Assembly: GCA_030512295.1 (NCBI GenBank)
Contig: JAULSR010000001.1
Coordinates: 6,905,001 to 6,969,000, forward strand
Direction: 5' to 3'
DNA: 64,000 nt
DNA from: Bombardia bombarda
Lineage: Eukaryota > Ascomycota > Sordariomycetes > Sordariales > Lasiosphaeriaceae
Shown: one piece after another, positions 23,571 to 34,364 of the stretch
Layout of the letters: each line of letters begins with the position of its first letter
Position numbering within the stretch: the first letter of the stretch is position 1
Made by a program: the position numbers and the translations under genes
Notes under the pieces: generated by a model
Told to the model about the DNA's origin: nothing
Database searches by the model: none
Seen by the model: only the letters and a program-made list of their open reading frames with translations

Positions 23571-24800
23571 TTAAATAGTCATAGTGGCCAGTTCCTAATG
23601 TAAGATGTAGCAGTGTCATCGTGTTTCTGATGCTAAAGTATTCAACATCCATCAGCGATCACGAGACAGACGGTACATGGTTAAAGAAGGCAATAAACCT
23701 GTAGGGGGCCAAACAGAATGGCCTCGTATCGTTCGTGACATAGTTGCATTACAACTGGGTGGTGGTTCGTCGACTTTACACACCGGATGTATACCGGGTA
23801 TTGATATAACGATATCACATCATCAATCATATGGGCTTATGTTCCCTCTTATTGTTTTTCTCTTTGAAACATTATGAGCGGGTTAATATCCTAACATTGA
23901 TTTCCTACATTGGTCAAATAGGCACCCTTCTACATCTCAACAACATTCACATACGCCTAGCTGGGTACTCGCGAACCGGAGCCAGATTTGGATTTCAAAC
24001 CTGAAATCCATGGTAAATACAGTTTCTATCATGTTCTCGCCGTGGTGTTTCTTTTTTCTTTTTTCTACCCGTCTTGACATGAACTTCTCCCTCTTTAAAT
24101 ATTTACCGAAGTCGTCACAAGATCCAACAGCAGGTATATAAAACATAATTCGTTTTTCAAAACTTAGACTAATTTCAGATAGTAGTAGCAGTGTTAAACA
24201 CGACGTCCTTGTTAGAACAAGGCGTATTTTCTTCCCACCCCGGAGAGCCTATGTCTTTAAGATAATAGTTGATAAGAATGTTAAACAGCTTCGCGAGATA
24301 AGAAAATGTAGGAAATTTCAACATTTTCACAGCAGCTAATATAGTGGCGTAAATTAAACTGATATAATCTTGTAATATAATGCTTGTGTTTTTGGGAGGA
24401 ACATCTGACCGTAATATGTATTGAAATCTACATAACTTGATGATTTTTAGTTCAGAGATTAAATGTCACTAAAGAAGCTCGTTAACTCAGAACAACCTGG
24501 AAGCTAGGGTATATCTATCTATTTCAATTGTCTCTAGATTTTATTTTGGTTAATATAATGATAGCATGGTCCTGTGTCAAAAACATCAAAGTATTTTACC
24601 ATACCCGTCAATATGATCAAACATACCTACTCTCACAATCATTCACCTTAGGAGCTTACTTTTGAAGTTCTCTTAGAACCATGCGTACATCCCCCTCTTT
24701 TGTTTTTTTTTACCACAGGTTGGTGTATCACCCTGCAGAAACTAGGTAGGTACCAATAATGAATCAAAACTGTCAATGAACTGTTTCGAAGCAACAGAAT
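23571..24800. other. AT-rich block
   Basis: By eye this is clearly richer in A+T than the rest of the window, with few CG dinucleotides and many TA, and it has almost no open frames. It ends near a CTAGGTAGGTACC element (24742-24754). Candidates are a repeat decayed by repeat-induced point mutation or an AT-rich spacer. I could not find terminal repeats or a reverse-transcriptase or transposase trace. Confidence 0.5.
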
Positions 24801-25746
24801 TACCCCTGTCAGATGCTAGTCCCCAAAATCCCATGCACCAACTCCAACATCCCCATGTCGATGTGCATCATCACCACTCCTTGCGTGCAATCGCGTCCAA
24901 CAGGCGAACTGCTACTTGATCCAGGTGAAAATTCCTTCTATCGGTTCAAGGTCGTATCTCGCCTTCCCCGATTCAAAACCATGAATTTCAAACTGCCAGC
25001 GAGTCTAGGGCCTTCTAGCTCGTGAAAAATCCTTCCCGCTGCTGGGTCCCTCGTGGTAGTTGCTGGCTAGCTTGTGAAGCGGATAGAATTATTCCCCCGG
25101 ACCGTTGCTTGGCGTGGGGCCGGTGGGACTGCAGCAACTTTTCAACTCCCCCTGGCGCTCGATTCGACCTCGGCATGCGCCGCCCAGTTGGTTCAGTGAT
25201 CACGTATCCGGCGAAGACTCACTCACTCGCGCGCGGTAAACTCTTCAACTCAGCCAACAAAACGAGGGACGACTACTGAAGTGCCCAAAACGGCGAACGG
25301 TGTTAAATAATAAAACACACACACACACACACACACACACGCGTCCGGCGAAAGACTCACTAGTGGCTGAGGCTCCAACCGAGCCAGCCAACGAGGCGCT
25401 ACCTACTTTGCAGATCGAGAGATATTTCCGGGTCAACATTGGGAACCAGGGGTCACCCTCCTAAAAGTCCCAAGCACGGCAGATAAGCGGAACGGAGATG
25501 AACTCGATCAAGGCTAAACAACTCCACATTGGCGTTTCTTGAATTTGTTATGGTTTGTAAGCTGTTGTCTTTCCTTGGCTGCTCGTCTCTTGTACTAAAG
25601 TAAAGCATGATGCGTCCCTAAACTTTACTTGACCAGACTGCTCGAGCTATCAAGATAAACAGCTTGATCCGCATAATAATACCTAGAATATCATCAGATA
25701 AAACGATACACACTCTCTACCCCCGACCAAAACTACTCCAGCCACC
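24801..25746. other. Intergenic region upstream of the OYE gene
   Basis: No supported gene. It includes an (AC)13 microsatellite and two similar segments, one starting near 25208 and one near 25344, both beginning CCGGCGAA(A)GACTCACT and flanking the microsatellite, which suggests an old local duplication. It should contain the promoter of the downstream flavin reductase. Confidence 0.5.
25315..25340. repeat. (AC)13 dinucleotide microsatellite
   Basis: Thirteen uninterrupted AC units in the intergenic region upstream of the flavin reductase. It is likely to be length-variable. Confidence 0.95.
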
Positions 25747-27251
25747 ATGACGACACCGACACAACTGCGGATCGCCCAGCCCATCACGCTCAAATGTGGC
25801 CTCACACTCCCCAACCGGCTCATCAAGGCCGCCATGGCTGAGAACCAGGGCGTAGAACACAATCTGCCCAACGAACCGTTGGAAAACGTGTACAAGGCGT
25901 GGGCCAGGGGCGGATGGGGACTTGTCATCACTGGTAAGTAATGCCATGACGACGGACCCCAACTTCATCCCTTCTGCTAACCCACCACCTTCAGGCAACG
26001 TCCAAGTAGACGATGTATACCTCGGCGCCCCGGGTGACATGACCTTCGACACCTCCTTGTCCCCGGCCACCGTCGCCGCCGCCTTCAGCAACTGGGCCGC
26101 CTCCTGCGCCGGCGCGCCAACCGTAGTGCAGCTCAACCACCCTGGTCGGCAATCCCCCATCGGCGCGGGCAAGCACGGCTTCATGACCAAGTCGGTCGCG
26201 CCCTCGGCCGTACCCATGGACATGGGCTCGGGGCTCATCGCGCGGGCGCTGAATCGCCTCATCTTCGGCACGCCGCGTGAGATTACCGTAGCCGAGATCC
26301 AGGGCGTCATCGACAACTTTGTGCGCGCTGCGCGCGTCTGCGCCGAGGCCGGCTTCCAGGGCGTCCAGATTCATGCTGCGCATGGCTATCTGCTGGCGCA
26401 GTTCTTGTCGTCCAAGGTCAACCAGCGGACGGACGCGTATGGTGGCACGCCTGAGAAGGGCGCCAAGATTGTTGTGGATATCATCAAGGCTGTGAGGGCG
26501 GCCACACCCAAGGGGTTCTGTGTGGGAATTAAGCTCAACAGCGTCGACCACCAATCGCCGTCGGAGCTGCAGGACTGCATCAAGCAGCTGCGGTTGATCA
26601 CCGACGCCGGCGTCGACTTTCTCGAGGTCAGCGGTGGGAGCTATGAGGATCCTAGCGTAAGTCTTTTTCTCCATGATATATGGTCATATACCCAACCAGG
26701 CCAAGAAGCACAAAAGCAGACAGGCAGACAGGAGGATGGGATGCCATTTGATGATGATATTAACTTCGTGTGAAACAGTTCACTGGCGATGGAACCAAGT
26801 CCACACGCACCAGGGCCCGCGAGGCCTTCTTCCTTGAGTTTGCGACTGCCATCAGATCCGAGTTCCCGGGCGTCCCCCTTGCAGTCACTGGTGGATTCCG
26901 CAGCCGCCAGGGGCTGGAGGCTGCCGTGGCAAGTGGCGACTGTGACCTCGTTGGCCTTGGAAGACCGGCTATCATCAACCCCGCCCTGCCTAGCAATACC
27001 GTCTTGAACCCCGAGATCAAGGACCAGGATGCCACGTTGTACGTGAAGACGGTCCCGATGCCTTGGTTTGTCAAGGCTATTGGTGCCAAGTTCGTGGGTG
27101 CCGGTGTAGAAAACGTGCGTTTCATTCCTTAGTTCTCGTTTTATCCCTCACACAAAGACAAAGTCCTCCCAATCATGATTGACAATGCTAACTTCATCCG
27201 CAGACCTGGTATTCCGCACGAATTAAGGAAATGTCAAAAGTGGCAAGCTGA
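25747..27251 (+). CDS. NADH:flavin oxidoreductase, old yellow enzyme family
   Basis: FMN-dependent ene-reductase fold (TIM barrel) that reduces activated C=C bonds with NAD(P)H. Exons 25747-25933, 25995-26656, 26779-27114 and 27204-27251 join in phase to 410 residues; the last intron has a GCTAAC branch site. Conserved blocks are LTLPNRLIKAAM near the N-terminus, VQLNHPGRQSP, the active-site stretch QIHAAHGYLLAQFLSSKVNQ followed by RTDAYGG, and a C-terminal FMN-phosphate region (AVTGGFRSRQG, DLVGLGRPAI). The HPGRQ form is closer to the thermophilic-like class (YqjM type) than to classical yeast OYE. It ends 73 bp from the paraoxonase-like gene on the opposite strand and lies about 3.9 kb from the lipoxygenase. 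Natural substrate is unknown; an enone lipid is a possibility from the neighbours only. Confidence 0.92.
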
Positions 27252-27324
27252 AGCAGAGAAGAGAACAAGCGATATTCCAGAGATACCCAACATAGAGAAA
27301 GTGTCCGGCACTTCAACCCTGTAT

Positions 27325-28743
27325 TTATAAGTCAACCTTGATAGCAATGACATTCTTGGACAAGAACCCAGTGACAAACAGCCATGCCTTCCGCCTGCCC
27401 TTGCCAGCGCCAATCTCGGGGTCAAGCGACGGATCGATGGCCACGAGAACAGCGCCACTAGCGCTGCGCATTCTCGTCCCATCATCCTCAAACAACAGGC
27501 GCTTCTCCCACCGTAGGGGCGAACTCGGCTCCTTGATCTTGTCTTCCCTGGCGGCCGGCCTGACGAACCACACCATAGCGGGATCCTTGGCTGATGGATC
27601 GCGCTGCGTTGAGGCCAGGGTGACCCCGCGAGACACGCCGGGCAGAAGGAAGCCACTGCGGTCGTCGCCGGCTTTGGCGAACGGGTCAGAGAAGTAGCTG
27701 GGGTTGTCGACGACCGAGTCGATGGCGACTTGGTCGAGAAGGTCGATCTTGCCCGGCTGTTCGGGCGAGATCTGGCCGATGTGGAGCACCCCGCTGGTGC
27801 AGCTTGCAAGAAGCACCTCCCAGACGGAGCGGCCGTGGCCCATGCCGTTGGCGTTGTGCATGTCTTTGAGTGACTGGGTGGCCTCAACGCCGGCGCCGGC
27901 ATTGCCGCGCATCGTGTTTGTCTCGGCAGAATCGATCTCCACATAGATGACGTCTGTCCACTTGGCGCCGTCGTATAAATCCTCGAGGGAGCGCATGATT
28001 CCATGATCGGTATAGTGGTGGTCGTTTGTCACGTAAAAAGAAGTAGGGCTGACAGCAAAGAGGTCGTTCGGCGTCCGGATGAGGGGGTGCCAGACGGAGC
28101 GGAGGTGCTGGATGGACGGAGAGCCGATGACGTGGTGGAAGATTTCGATCTGGGAGCGCGCCTTGGGCCAGCCTTGGACCGACTCGCTGGGCGGAAGGTC
28201 TGGGTTGGGGACATGATTGACAGCAAAGATGTAGACGGCCTCGCCATCGGGCCTGTCCCGGTCTGATATCACGTCGATTCCGTGGGTGACAAAGGGGCCT
28301 TCAAAGTTCTCAAACGCGAGCCGTCGAGATTGCATAGTCTAGAGCCGCAGGTCCGTTCTGTCAACAACCGGAATATGTCATGGACTGGGGGAGGTGCTTG
28401 AGGAACTCACCTGGGGATTGATAACGTGAATCGAGCCTCTGCTTCGTGCTCCCAGGGCAGGATCATCGAAGTTGGCCAGGGCTGGGAACCATTTGAACCT
28501 CGTCTCAGGATTGTCCTCGCAGGCGGTGAAGAGAGTGTCGGTTGGGGCGTGGTAATGGATGTCTTCGCAGTGCGTAGTGTCTGTGATGGAGATGATCTCT
28601 TCGCTCGTGTGTGAGCTGTCGGGATACCACCGAAAGACGCCCAGCACCGTCAAGGAGCGCTGGATCTGGCCTCCCCATGTGTAGAGGACATAGGCGAGAA
28701 GGGCTCCGGCGAGCGAGGTCGTCAAGAGCGACGGGTTTCTCAT
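27325..28743 (-). CDS. Paraoxonase-type lactonase/arylesterase, membrane-anchored
   Basis: Calcium-dependent six-bladed beta-propeller hydrolase of the serum paraoxonase family, whose general activity is lactone hydrolysis. Exons 28411-28743 and 27325-28338 give 448 residues. Key positions known from PON1 are present: Glu60-Asp61 (HCEDIHYH) and Asn202 (TPNDLFAV) for calcium, the His130/His153 pair (FVTHGIDV, FAVNHVPNP) for catalysis, then TNDHHYTDHG, NANGMGHG and VVDNPSYF. The N-terminus has a hydrophobic segment (about residues 5-22) with no obvious cleavage site, like the retained signal anchor of PON1, so it probably faces the secretory lumen or outside. The ATG at 28743 was chosen because it aligns this anchor to the start; an in-frame ATG lies upstream at 28836. 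It is longer than animal paraoxonases (about 355 residues) through loops. It diverges from the lipoxygenase and converges on the OYE gene. Confidence 0.9.
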
Positions 28744-31102
28744 GGCTATTTTCTGTTTGCTGTCCTCTCCCTTAGACGTAGTGGTAGGTAGGTACGAGAC
28801 GTCAAACAAGCTTGTATGAGGTGGTGTGTCTCCCAATGGCTTGGGACGGTGAAGCTATGATGGAATCCATGACGGCACGCCATGAGGGGAGCTCCAGCTT
28901 TCTAGCTATGGCGCTGTTGACCTTCGGCACGCTCGGTCACTGCAATAAAGGTGGATGCGGGGAAGGCAAAGAGAAAGCTAAGGATCTAAGGATCCAGGCT
29001 TCATGTCGGCCAAAGGCGTTAAGGAAAAGGCCATCCAATCCGTCTCTGCGACGGGGAAGTAGAATAATGGCGTTGCATTCGGAGTTAACGGCATGCAGGT
29101 TGAGGTGCTGTGAGTGTGCAGTACAGAGACTACCCCTGGTTCTTCTTTTTCGAATGTATATAATGTAACTTTTGTGAAGCTGTCGAAGGAAGACGACAGG
29201 CACCTGGATACCTAGTACTACTTTACTCAGTACGTACTGGTCATGGTGATGTCGAGGAAAGAGCACTCAACGCTTCGTAGGTTCTGCCCACCCCCCGCAA
29301 ACCACTAAATCCACACCCGTGGTCGAAATAGAGTGCTGACGACCAGATTGCACGATTTCATCCATCAGCTAGGTTGTCTTGGTTATCCGGGCACAAAACT
29401 CCAATGAGTGTACGCATGGCCTACAGTGGGAGAGGATATATTGTCCGATAGGTAAAAGCCCGAGAAAAAGAAAGGTGGGCGACGATACGTATTGTTCTGT
29501 CGTACGGGCGGGTAGGCTGCTGTGCATGTAATGTACATGCCTTACGGATACACCACGGTGTTCCACGGCCCGATCGGTGCTCCCAAGGATTGAACCGAAC
29601 CTCTCCCCACTGAGCTCACTAGGTCACTCCCGTCTTGCTTTTCTTGAGATTCCCAGGACATTCCCGTCCTGAGCGCCCCAAATGCCGATGCGAAGGATCC
29701 ATTAATTAAGGCAAGTGAAGTCGAAGTCAGTGACTGCAATTCTGACCGGGAATGGCCTAGACAGGAAGGAACGAACGTGGGGGGCGGGGCTTTGGCTCGC
29801 AATTCTGACCCCGCCGCAGATCCTGGACCTCAGGCCATTCCCGCCCAGAAATGGCAGAAATGGGGCACAATTGATTGGGGTCTGAGCTTGGAATGTCCTT
29901 CATTTATCGACAACAAGAACCTCGCATCGCCTCTTCTGGTGGTGCAAGCCAAGCCCTAAAAGTCCCGCGCTGCGCCAGATACAGTGCGTCGACGTCAAAC
30001 CTACGGATACACGGTAACCAGAAACCGAGCTGGCAGAAATGATTGGGCCGATGCTTCCTTAGACGCCCAGACGATCCGAGTGTCTTGTTTGGAATGCGGT
30101 GCTTACACGACCACATACCCAACATACCGGTACCACAGCGATCGACGAATACTGGTTACCATGCATCAACAATGCTCGTTGGGGGCGCGGCCTACCCTAT
30201 CCTCGTCGTTTGTTGGTGTCCACAGCGCCAGCGCGTGACAGGATCAGCGTCCATCATGGTGGGCTGCTTACTGTGTGGTGATTGCGGTGCCTGTTTGTCT
30301 TGAACTCTTCACAACCTAGAATCCTCACGGATTTGAGGTCGGTTTTTTATTTGGGCTGGTGTCAGCCATGGTGAGTGACCATCGCGTCCTTGCGTGTCGT
30401 CCACAATCACTAATTACTTATTAGTTTCCGTTTCCCCCAAGTGTCGGCTTGGCAGTTCAACTCAGCCTCGCCCAACGGGTGACATTTCCCTCCACTGATT
30501 ACTTGCCTGCCCAAATTCGCCTTGGTGTGACACTTGTGGCTTGGTGTATGCAGTGTGATGGAACTACCGGCTTGCGTGTTGCCCTCAGCCCTAAGATGTT
30601 GAAGACTGTAAAACATTGTTTAGGGGCGCTCAAGTCCCAGGCGGCAACCCTGATTGGCTTAGGGGTATATCCGGACCGAAGGGTCGCATCGGTTGGACAC
30701 TGTGTTTTCGTCTTCATTGGCTTGTATCAAGACAATGTTACACAGATGTCTACCGAGACTTGGCCAAGTTTGCTATGAACTCGGGGTGAGGTGAACTGCG
30801 TCTTTCCCGAAGGGTCCAGATCGCGCCACTGGCAAATTCCATGGCCAATGCCGAGCAACTTGCACTGTACATGAACACGGTCAATCCTGCATATTCACCG
30901 CAGCAACCCTTGTTCCATGGACTGGGCAGTCAGCGTCGAGCCGAGGGTTCTCGCGTCTTCCTATATAAAATGGGACTCGCGTCCGCTAGACTGCGTAGCC
31001 TTTTGACATACTCGGTGATGACAGCTCAGATCTGTCACCCAGTATAAGACATATTCGTTCAAACTCATCACTGGTTCCAGCAGCAGCTGATACATTGACA
31101 CT
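28744..31102. promoter_or_regulatory. Divergent intergenic region, paraoxonase / lipoxygenase
   Basis: 2.36 kb between two genes read away from each other. No supported coding sequence; the frames present are short and lack domains. GGTAGGTAGGTACG is at 28783-28796, just upstream of the paraoxonase ATG. A TATA element precedes the lipoxygenase. A shared promoter is possible but the distance is large. Confidence 0.5.
30962..30970 (+). promoter_or_regulatory. TATA box candidate of the lipoxygenase gene
   Basis: TATATAAAA about 133 nt upstream of the lipoxygenase ATG, a distance that would allow a leader of about 100 nt. It is chosen on sequence and spacing only. Confidence 0.5.
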
Positions 31103-33466
31103 ATGTCTTCGCAATCTCTGGCGGATAGGGCACTGGCCTTTCTCTACAGCTTTGTACAGAAGCCTCTGGACCCAAATCTACCTGCACCTACAGCCAGCCA
31201 GGCAGCTGACCGTGCAGACAAACATGCCATTCTCAAGCACCCATCAGAAAAGGAGTTCTTGTCAAAGATTGCGCCAAAGGAGGTAAACAATGCGCCACTA
31301 CCGTCCTTCGATCCCGGCATATTCAACAACGAGCTCCTAAACATGAAGCTGTGCCCTACCCTCGGCTCCGAGGATCCTACTAATGTAACAGAGCCCGAGG
31401 GAAATGTCAAGGAGGGAACCTATATGGGTACACAGGTCGCCTTAACTCAAGCCTATTCACGCATTGAGCAGACGTCAGTTCTTGTTTCCTTTCCCCTCTG
31501 CTGGTTCTCTATGAAATGTATCTCGGTTGTGTGTATGGCTGCGTATCAATACATGAAAATCTACTTACATGACGACTTTGTTCCATCTAGTTTCTCCTCC
31601 CTGTTTGACGTCCTTGGCATCGAGTCGACTTTGCCTCGAATCATCAGTCTAGAGGAACAGAGAAAGCTGTACAAGTTCACTCCATACCCAAAGAATGCCG
31701 ACGGGACGTTTGCCGAGTACCCGCCTCACCTTGATCATATCCCTCCCGACCAGGACATTAGCCCGTTGAAAATCTTCAATGTCATCGGCACGCTCCAAAC
31801 GCAAATCATTCTGAAAAAGATCATACCAGACGATGGTGGGATTATAAGTCGCACAAAGAGGTGGATCGCCGACAAGGAGCGAGCGGCGGCATTTGGTGGC
31901 GACCCAGAGAAGGGCATCACGATCCAAGATGTGGTGGACTACAATAAATATCATCGCAAGTTCGGCACAGACATTGCCAATGGCGGCAATATAGGCCTGC
32001 TGGACGATTGGTATAGTGACCGGCGATTTGCGGATCAGCAGTTCACAGGCACTAATCCAACAACTATTGCGCAAGCCTCGACAACATGGATCGCAGCCTT
32101 CTCCGGAGCCGCTAAGACCGGCGGCTATGATAAATGGGTTATTGCGCTTTCCAAGGCAGATCCAAACTCTCTCTTTGTGCAAGATGGCAGCTACTTTCGC
32201 AAGGCCTGTGGCGTTTCGGATCCAGAAGCCGTGCTGTACAACAAACAGCCGGGCAGCGACGACAACTGGGCAGTGGGCGCGGTGAGTTTGTTCCAACTGT
32301 ACGACGACGGCAAACTGCACCCTATTGCCATCTGCATCGACCACAAGGGATCCATGGAGAAGTCTGTCACCATCTTCAACAAACGCATGACGCCTCACCA
32401 TTCGACCAGCGAGGAGAAGGACGACTGGCCCTGGCGGTACGCAAAGACGTGCGCACAGGTAACTGACTGGATGCGCCACGAGCTGACAGTGCATCTGACG
32501 CTCTCGCACTTGGTCGAGGAGGCCATCATTGTAGCGACAAACCGCACCGTGCCGATGGAGCACCCATTATATAAGCTACTGTACCCTCACTGGTACAAAA
32601 CGTTGTCACTGAATGCCGCGGCGCGTGCCTCGCTGGTGCCACAGGTCGTTGTTGACATTGTCGGCGTTAGCCCGGCCCAGTGCTACAGCTTCTTGCGGGA
32701 CGCCTACGACACATACGACTTCGTTGGCAGCTACATTCCGAACGACCTCAAGCGGCGGGGATTTCCCAACACAGAGGAGGGCTTGCGAAGCCCACGGTAC
32801 AAGAACTACGCTTACGCAAAGAACATGCTAGCCCTCTGGAACACTCTCCGCAAATACGTCAAGTCGATGTTGGTTCTCTTCTTCCCTGACGACGAGACGG
32901 TCGCGACAGATCAGCACATCCAGGACTGGGCGAAGGAGATCCAGACGGCGGCTTTCATGCCGTCCTTCCCCGCGATCAAAACGCTCGACGGACTGGTCGA
33001 CGCAGTCACCATGTGCATCCACATTGCGTCGCCGTATCACAGCGCCGTCAATTACCTGCAGAACTTCTACCAGATCTTCGTGATCGCCAAGCCGCCGTCC
33101 CTGTGCCAGTTGCCTCCGCAGTCACTGGAGCAGCTCCGGCGGTACGGGGAGCGCGACCTGGTACTGTCGCTGCCTATCAATCGCCAACGGGAGTGGCTGC
33201 TTGCCGCTCAGGTCCCGTGGCTGCTCAGTTTCAAGGTGGACGATGATCGGAGCTTGTTGAACTACGCTGTTAGCCAGTGGAGGGTGTACAAGTACAAGGA
33301 CAAGGAACCCCATGGGGCGGACATCAAGAAGAACAGCGAACTGTTTTATGTCAGTCTGCAGGCGCTGCAGAAGACGTTCTATTATAATAGTGTTGCGATG
33401 GATAAGGGGAGCATTCCATATATGGTGCTTGACCCTGGACTGACGGCTGTTTCGATCTTAATTTGA
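31103..33466 (+). CDS. Lipoxygenase (fungal, no signal peptide)
   Basis: Dioxygenates polyunsaturated fatty acids to hydroperoxides. Exons 31103-31473 and 31591-33466 join to 748 residues. Metal ligands are visible: His420 and His425 in RHELTVHLTLSH, His607 and Asn611 in YHSAVNYLQN, and a C-terminal isoleucine (Ile748), the classical fifth ligand. The block PLYKLLYPHWYKTLSLNAAA after the histidines is typical. It is longer than the roughly 620-residue secreted manganese lipoxygenases, and its N-terminus (MSSQSLADRALAFLYSFVQK) is not a signal peptide. It therefore looks intracellular, like the characterised Fusarium enzyme FoxLOX. Whether iron or manganese is bound cannot be read. The 117-nt intron is a multiple of three with no stop. 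A TATA element lies upstream, and the paraoxonase and OYE genes are adjacent. Confidence 0.95.
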   Translation: MSSQSLADRALAFLYSFVQKPLDPNLPAPTASQAADRADKHAILKHPSEKEFLSKIAPKEVNNAPLPSFDPGIFNNELLNMKLCPTLGSEDPTNVTEPEGNVKEGTYMGTQVALTQAYSRIEQTSVLVSFPLCWFSMKCISVVCMAAYQYMKIYLHDDFVPSSFSSLFDVLGIESTLPRIISLEEQRKLYKFTPYPKNADGTFAEYPPHLDHIPPDQDISPLKIFNVIGTLQTQIILKKIIPDDGGIISRTKRWIADKERAAAFGGDPEKGITIQDVVDYNKYHRKFGTDIANGGNIGLLDDWYSDRRFADQQFTGTNPTTIAQASTTWIAAFSGAAKTGGYDKWVIALSKADPNSLFVQDGSYFRKACGVSDPEAVLYNKQPGSDDNWAVGAVSLFQLYDDGKLHPIAICIDHKGSMEKSVTIFNKRMTPHHSTSEEKDDWPWRYAKTCAQVTDWMRHELTVHLTLSHLVEEAIIVATNRTVPMEHPLYKLLYPHWYKTLSLNAAARASLVPQVVVDIVGVSPAQCYSFLRDAYDTYDFVGSYIPNDLKRRGFPNTEEGLRSPRYKNYAYAKNMLALWNTLRKYVKSMLVLFFPDDETVATDQHIQDWAKEIQTAAFMPSFPAIKTLDGLVDAVTMCIHIASPYHSAVNYLQNFYQIFVIAKPPSLCQLPPQSLEQLRRYGERDLVLSLPINRQREWLLAAQVPWLLSFKVDDDRSLLNYAVSQWRVYKYKDKEPHGADIKKNSELFYVSLQALQKTFYYNSVAMDKGSIPYMVLDPGLTAVSILI

Positions 33467-33952
33467 TGATGGTATATGAGTATAACTGGGCGTAGGGGGA
33501 TTTGAGCGGCGTATTACTAGGAGGTTCAAGCATTCTGGGGTACACTTTGGGAGTATATGTAAGGATCAAGAGGCTTTTAGTGTCATGTGTTTAGATAATT
33601 CGCAATTTTAGCAACGTTGAACAGCTTTTCTGTTTGCTGATTACAACATGTGCTGAAAAGTAGCTTCTTCCGAGGTGATTCAGGGGTTCATATTTGTATT
33701 TACTGACCTGTCTGGGCAGCTGGCGAAACTGCCCCGCACCTGTCACCAAGCCAGGTATGACAGCCCACCGCCCACCGCCCACCGGTCACCACCCACTTCC
33801 GGCCCCACCAAGGTGCCAAAAAAAAACATACTGGGGCGGCGCCGCTGTACAGAGGACTAAGAACTGAAGACAGAGTAAACCCAAATTTGCCCATTCCTCA
33901 AGAACACGCACCACCCGACTACCAAAATCTCCAACTCCAACCAACCGCTACC
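33467..33952. other. Intergenic region before the small basic protein gene
   Basis: No coding content. It contains CCCACCG repeated three times in tandem at 33764-33784. It should hold the lipoxygenase 3' UTR and the next gene's promoter and leader. Confidence 0.5.
33764..33784. repeat. 7-bp tandem repeat CCCACCG, three units
   Basis: Three exact head-to-tail copies, about 170 nt upstream of the ATG of the following gene. Confidence 0.85.
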
Positions 33953-34364
33953 ATGCCCTCCGTCAAGAACCCCAACAAGCCGTCCAAGAACCGCATCGCG
34001 GCGCGCAATGGACGCTCCAAGAAGGCGGCGATGAAGTCGGCCGCCCGCGGCGTCACAAAGATCACAAAGAACGAGAGCATGCGCGGCGCCCGCACCGGCC
34101 TCATGCCCACCAGCGGCGCCGGCGCTCCCCTGAGCTCCAAGAAGCAGAGAAAGGTCGACAAGGCCCTCGCACACGCCCTCAAGCGCAAGATGGAGGCTTC
34201 TGGGGAGGTCGAGATGAAGGGTTTGTTAATCCTCTCGCCAGGATTGGTAGAATGAATGGATCGACAGGAACGCTGACAGGGGGATTTTTCCAGACATCTC
34301 TGAGCCCAAGACTGCCGCCAAGAAGGCAAACGCCGAGCAGGTGGTCGAGATGGATATCGAGTGA
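33953..34364 (+). CDS. Small basic protein, possibly Alb1-like ribosome biogenesis factor
   Basis: Exons 33953-34220 and 34294-34364 join in phase to 112 residues; the intron has a GCTGAC branch site and ends TTTTTCCAG. The N-terminal two thirds are very rich in Lys and Arg (for example NRIAARNGRSKKAAMKSAAR). The helix-forming stretch SSKKQRKVDKALAHALKRKM leads to an acidic tail ending VVEMDIE. This resembles small nucleolar 60S-assembly proteins of the Alb1 type (the Arx1 partner), but similarity is by composition and one short block, so the assignment is tentative. Nuclear or nucleolar location is likely from charge. The start ATG has a good context (ACCATGCCC). Confidence 0.65.

Noticed and set aside
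31649..32563. 304-codon open frame on the minus strand
   Set aside because: It is antisense to the lipoxygenase exon that carries the metal-binding histidines. No domain of its own.
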